The notes beneath the pieces are model-generated. The model saw only the letters and a list, made by a program, of their open reading frames with translations. It was not told where the DNA came from and ran no database searches. 9,067 bases of DNA, taken from assembly GCA_025362765.1 (NCBI GenBank), contig JANYFI010000060.1, positions 1 to 9,067 of the forward strand, given 5' to 3'. Below, one piece after another: positions 5,875 through 9,067 of the stretch (within the stretch, counting starts at the first letter, position 1; each line of letters begins with the position of its first letter). Position numbers and translations under genes: made by a program. This DNA is from Ferruginibacter sp. Lineage in GTDB: Bacteria > Bacteroidota > Bacteroidia > Chitinophagales > Chitinophagaceae.

Positions 5875-6471
5875 ATGAATTTTTTAGCCCATGCCTATCT
5901 TTCATTTAATGAACCTGGAATTTTATCCGGCAACATGATCAATGACTATGTGAAGGGTAAAAAAAAATTTGATTACCCTGCTGTAATACAAAAAGGTATG
6001 ACGTTGCACCGGGCCATTGATGAATTTACTGATCAGCATCCGGTTACAAAAAAAGCAAAACAATTTTTCAGGGCTGATTACCGGTTGTATTCCGGCGCTT
6101 TTGTAGACGTGTTGTACGATCACTTCCTGGCGAACGATATCAATGAATTTGCAACAGACGTTGCATTAAATTCTTTTTGTCAGCTTACCTATGCCAGCCT
6201 GCAGGCAGATATTGATCTATTGCCGCAAAAATTTCAGCAAATATTGCCGCATATGCAACTACACAACTGTTTGTATAATTACCGGTATAAAGCAGGCATA
6301 GAAAAAAGCTTTACGGGGCTGGCAAAAAGAGCTACCTATTTATCTGAATCTGCGATTGCATTTTCTATTTTTAACGAGCACTACGATGCCCTTCAACTGC
6401 TATACAGCAATTTTTTTCCTGAACTAAAGCAATTTGCCTATACAACATTGGTTAAATTGAATAATGCCTGA
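5875..6471 (+). CDS. acpH: Acyl carrier protein phosphodiesterase-like protein (DUF479/AcpH family)
   Basis: The 198-residue protein has the standard family length and opens with MNFLAHAYLSF, the hallmark of the family. Conserved blocks follow: SGNMINDYVKG (18-28, with Asp24), LHRAIDEFTDQHP (44-56) and VDVLYDHFLA (78-87), rich in His and Asp as expected for a metal-dependent hydrolase related to HD proteins. In E. coli AcpH removes the 4'-phosphopantetheine arm from holo-ACP, a step in ACP prosthetic-group turnover. Whether Bacteroidota members do exactly this is an inference. No signal peptide is present, so it is cytoplasmic. The start is fixed by the NFLAH motif at the very N-terminus. The next gene's promoter begins within the last codons and just after the stop, so the two genes need not share a transcript. 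Confidence 0.88.
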   Translation: MNFLAHAYLSFNEPGILSGNMINDYVKGKKKFDYPAVIQKGMTLHRAIDEFTDQHPVTKKAKQFFRADYRLYSGAFVDVLYDHFLANDINEFATDVALNSFCQLTYASLQADIDLLPQKFQQILPHMQLHNCLYNYRYKAGIEKSFTGLAKRATYLSESAIAFSIFNEHYDALQLLYSNFFPELKQFAYTTLVKLNNA

Positions 6472-6484
6472 ATCTTTATATTTG
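6457..6484 (+). promoter_or_regulatory. Promoter of the DUF2911 gene
   Basis: TATATTTG at 6477-6484 is an exact TAnnTTTG, 24 bases before the ATG at 6509. A TTG at 6457-6459, inside the end of the preceding gene, lies 17 bases upstream, the same spacing as in the promoter at 5841-5869. This is the best-matching plus-strand promoter in the right half of the window. Confidence 0.55.
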
Positions 6485-6508
6485 TAATTAAAACACTTTT
6501 ACGTAATT

Positions 6509-7072
6509 ATGAAAAAAATCATTGCCCTAACCTTTATTATTGTTTGTACAATCACTATTTTGAAAGCGCAGTCGAAATTTCCTCCGGTTGATAAATCCCC
6601 GATGGACATGATTTATTATCCTGCGTCTTACCCTGTTTTAAAAATTCAGGATAAAATAACCGAACCGCTAACAGCAAGAATTATCTACAGCAGGCCGCAA
6701 AAAAACGGACGCACTCTTTTCGGCGATCTTATCCCATATGGCCAGGTATGGAGGCTTGGTGCCAACGAAGCGACAGAGATAGAATTTTATCGTCCGGCAC
6801 GCATTGGTGACGTTAAAATAAAAAAGGGCAGGTACACGATATATTGCATACCAAACCAGGATAAATGGACAGTGATATTAAATAGAGACACCGATACCTG
6901 GGGCGCATTTAAATATGACCAGTCAAAAGATCTTTTGCGAATTGACCTACCCTTACAAAAACAAGTTGAAGTATTGGAGTCGTTCGCTATGGTTTTTGAA
7001 AAATCCGCTACCGGCGCAACATTGCTGATTGGCTGGGATGATAACAGGGTTGACTTACCCATTGTATTTTAA
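6509..7072 (+). CDS. Secreted DUF2911 domain protein
   Basis: The 187-residue protein starts with a signal peptide (MKKIIALTFIIVCTITILKA, ending AQ at 21), so it is exported. The rest is one DUF2911 domain, recognised by IIYSRPQKNGRTLFG (58-72), YGQVWRLGANEATEI (77-91), KKGRYTIYCIP (105-115), VILNRDTDTWGAFKYD (122-137) and the C-terminal LLIGWDD (172-178). The family is common in Bacteroidota and has no established biochemical function. The conserved R-x-GANEAT and W-G-x-F motifs suggest a beta-rich binding fold, which is inference. It has its own promoter. The next gene begins 63 bases on, after a weak stem-loop. Confidence 0.9.
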   Translation: MKKIIALTFIIVCTITILKAQSKFPPVDKSPMDMIYYPASYPVLKIQDKITEPLTARIIYSRPQKNGRTLFGDLIPYGQVWRLGANEATEIEFYRPARIGDVKIKKGRYTIYCIPNQDKWTVILNRDTDTWGAFKYDQSKDLLRIDLPLQKQVEVLESFAMVFEKSATGATLLIGWDDNRVDLPIVF

Positions 7073-7098
7073 TTTACTGATGAATTAAAGAGTTGCTC

Positions 7099-7121
7099 CC
7101 GGTTAAAGCCCGGATTTTTTT
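7099..7121 (+). terminator. Weak possible terminator after the DUF2911 gene
   Basis: CCGG at 7099-7102 can pair with CCGG at 7110-7113 over a seven-base loop, followed by A and seven T (7115-7121). Four base pairs make a marginal stem, and the T-run ends only 15 bases before the next start codon. It may be a partial terminator, or the asnB leader may simply contain a T-run. Confidence 0.28.
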
Positions 7122-7135
7122 GGATATTTACAATT

Positions 7136-9010
7136 ATGTGCGGAATAGCGGGAATTATAAGTTTCAATACGGTTGGCAGGGAACAATTAAAAAAAATGAC
7201 GGATACCCTTGCCCATAGGGGCCCTGACGGCGAGGCACATTGGATCAACCAAAGAGGTAATGTGGGTTTTGGTCACAGAAGACTATCCATACTTGATTTA
7301 TCTTCTGACGCGGCTCAACCCATGCATTACCTTAGCCGGTATACCATTGTATATAACGGTGAAATTTACAATTACATAGAAATAAAAGCAGCGTTGATAA
7401 AAATGGGCTACCATTTTAAAACCAGCAGCGATACCGAAGTTATTTTAGCCGCCTATGATTGCTGGAAAGAAGACTGCCTGGAACAATTTGACGGCATGTT
7501 TTCTTTGGCCATACTGGATAAAAAAGAAAAGACTGTTTTTGCAGCGAGGGACCGTTTTGGCGAAAAACCATTTTATTACGCTGCCGATAAAACCCAGTTT
7601 GCTTTTGCCAGTGAAATGAAAGCCTTATGGGCCATTGGCATTGCAAAATGCCCTGATGATAAGATGTTGCTGAATTACCTGGCGTTGGGCTACGTGCAGA
7701 ATGCCAATAATAAGGAACAAACATTTTTTCAGGATGTATACTCCTTACCACCTGGCAGCTTTTTACTACTTGATATCAATACACTTCAATACCGGACACA
7801 CTGGTATTGGGAACTTGAAAAAGACAATGTACAGGAAATTTCTGTGCGGGCAGCCATCGACAAGTTCCAGGAGTTGTTTACTTTATCCGTTAACCGCAGA
7901 CTGCGCAGTGACGTGCCTGTTGGTACCAGTCTTAGCGGAGGACTGGATAGCTCCTCTATCCTCGCAAACATTAAACACGCTGGTACTCCCTTTAAAACTT
8001 TTTCCGCCATTTTTCCTGGTTTTGCAAAAGATGAATCCGGTTATATAAAATCAGTTACAGAATACCTTAAAAAAAAATCGGTTACAAACGGCCCCATCTT
8101 ACAGCACTTTGTTGAGCCTTCAGCTTTGGGACTAATAAAAGAATTTAAAACACTTTGTTACCACCAGGAAGAACCATTTCCGTCAGCCAGTATTTATGCC
8201 CAATATAAAGTTTTCGAAATGGCGCATCAACAAAATGTAAAAGTTTTATTAGACGGACAAGGTGCCGATGAAACCCTCGCCGGTTACAATAAATACATTC
8301 ACTGGTATCTGCAGCAACTCACCGCCAAAAGCAGGTTTTTTGCCGCTTATAAAGAAAAAAAATTACTACGAAAAAATAATCTGTCTTTTAAATGGGGCAT
8401 CAGCAATTATCTCGCTGCTTATCTTCCTTCACATGCTGCTATACAGCTGGAACAAAATGAATACCTTAAAAGTGCACGACAACCGGACATCAACCGGGAC
8501 TTTGTGCTATCCCTAAAAGGAAGAGAGTGGGAAGGCATTCGTAAACCAATCATTACCAAGCTGAATGACATCTTACATTTTAATACGCAAACCATGGGGC
8601 TTGAAGAATTGCTTCGTTTTGCTGACCGAAATAGTATGGCACATAGCACTGAGGTGAGGCTGCCATTTTTAAGTCATGAATTGGTTGAATTTCTATTTAT
8701 GTTACCTGCGAATTTTAAAATACATGATGGTTTTACAAAATGGTTACTCAGGAAAACAATGGATAATGAATTACCCGCGGAAATTGTATGGCGAAAAGAT
8801 AAAGTAGGATATGAACCGCCTCAGTTTCAATGGATGCACAATGAAATTTTGCAGGACTATATACAGGAATCAAAAAGAAAACTGGTAAACAAGGGCATAT
8901 TAAAACCCGCTGCATTAGATAAAAAGATAACACCAAAAGCGGCGCACGAAAGCAATAATTTCGATTGGCGTTACCTATGTGCAGCACAACTATTGCCAGG
9001 TGAATTATAA
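7136..9010 (+). CDS. asnB: Asparagine synthetase B, glutamine-hydrolysing
   Basis: The 624-residue protein has the two-domain layout of AsnB. The N-terminal class II glutaminase domain starts with MCGIAGI, where Cys2 becomes the catalytic nucleophile after removal of Met. It is followed by HRGPDG (27-32), GFGHRRLSI (44-52), YNGEIYNY (73-80), SSDTE (97-101) and ARDRFGEKPFYY (137-148). The synthetase domain has the ATP-pyrophosphatase loop SLSGGLDSSS (265-274), LLDGQGADETLAGY (371-384) and RNSMAHSTEVRLPF (498-511). Together they transfer ammonia from glutamine to an ATP-activated aspartate, giving asparagine, in the cytoplasm. All key residues appear intact. Some paralogues of this length act on other carboxylates in polysaccharide or peptide clusters. 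Nothing visible nearby points that way, but the downstream context is cut at the window edge. The start is fixed by Cys2. Confidence 0.93.
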   Translation: MCGIAGIISFNTVGREQLKKMTDTLAHRGPDGEAHWINQRGNVGFGHRRLSILDLSSDAAQPMHYLSRYTIVYNGEIYNYIEIKAALIKMGYHFKTSSDTEVILAAYDCWKEDCLEQFDGMFSLAILDKKEKTVFAARDRFGEKPFYYAADKTQFAFASEMKALWAIGIAKCPDDKMLLNYLALGYVQNANNKEQTFFQDVYSLPPGSFLLLDINTLQYRTHWYWELEKDNVQEISVRAAIDKFQELFTLSVNRRLRSDVPVGTSLSGGLDSSSILANIKHAGTPFKTFSAIFPGFAKDESGYIKSVTEYLKKKSVTNGPILQHFVEPSALGLIKEFKTLCYHQEEPFPSASIYAQYKVFEMAHQQNVKVLLDGQGADETLAGYNKYIHWYLQQLTAKSRFFAAYKEKKLLRKNNLSFKWGISNYLAAYLPSHAAIQLEQNEYLKSARQPDINRDFVLSLKGREWEGIRKPIITKLNDILHFNTQTMGLEELLRFADRNSMAHSTEVRLPFLSHELVEFLFMLPANFKIHDGFTKWLLRKTMDNELPAEIVWRKDKVGYEPPQFQWMHNEILQDYIQESKRKLVNKGILKPAALDKKITPKAAHESNNFDWRYLCAAQLLPGEL

Positions 9011-9067
9011 AAATAATTTCGTGTTTCAACCACTATCAAAAACAAAAGTGATCAAAACAAAAGATGT

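Noticed and set aside
7440..7751. Minus-strand frame inside asnB
   Set aside because: It is antisense to conserved asparagine synthetase motifs and has no independent support.
1..9067. A defence island, mobile element, CRISPR array, toxin-antitoxin or biosynthetic cluster
   Set aside because: All genes belong to recognisable housekeeping or envelope families. No transposase, integrase, nuclease, regular spacer array, tRNA attachment site or cluster of linked enzymes was seen.

Overview
The window looks like ordinary chromosome from a Bacteroidota bacterium, most likely of the Chitinophagaceae or a close relative. The grounds are: promoter elements of the TAnnTTTG type in place of a classical -10 box; A/T-rich leaders with no clear Shine-Dalgarno sequence; short secreted lipid- or PepSY-type proteins with signal peptides ending in AQ or AFA; a DUF2911 protein; a secreted M28 peptidase; and a bacterial deoxyhypusine-synthase-like protein. 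The taxon is inferred from gene content and style, not from a marker gene.

Layout. Positions 2-202 hold the 3' end of tatC, cut by the window edge. An A/T-rich spacer with inverted and degenerate AATTA-type repeats follows and carries the likely promoter of rpiB (343-792). The gap 793-1077 has no convincing gene but holds a hairpin-rich block with a recurring CTATCC word (about 811-930), which I suspect is a dispersed intergenic repeat. A secreted M28 zinc peptidase (1078-2655) ends at a very strong, bidirectional-looking terminator (2668-2711). On the minus strand a deoxyhypusine-synthase-like protein (2911-3885) is divergent from a secreted alpha/beta hydrolase (4078-5022). The hydrolase converges on a small secreted PepSY-like protein (5127-5573, minus), whose promoter is overlaid by a 9+9 bp dyad. 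Then come, on the plus strand, an ACP-phosphodiesterase-like protein (5875-6471), a secreted DUF2911 protein (6509-7072) and a full-length glutamine-hydrolysing asparagine synthetase (7136-9010). The last 57 bases contain no gene I can call, though an ATG lies at the very edge.

The genes do not form an obvious pathway. They read as single-gene or two-gene transcription units with housekeeping roles (protein export, pentose phosphate metabolism, asparagine synthesis, ACP maintenance) mixed with envelope or secreted proteins. Most have their own promoter-like element close to the start codon. No tRNA, rRNA, CRISPR array, insertion sequence, toxin-antitoxin pair or defence cluster was seen, and I found no clear undescribed multi-gene system. 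The most interesting items are the DHS-like enzyme with an altered active site and no eIF5A partner in view, the dyad over the PepSY-like promoter, the CTATCC hairpin element, and the AATTA repeat region upstream of rpiB.
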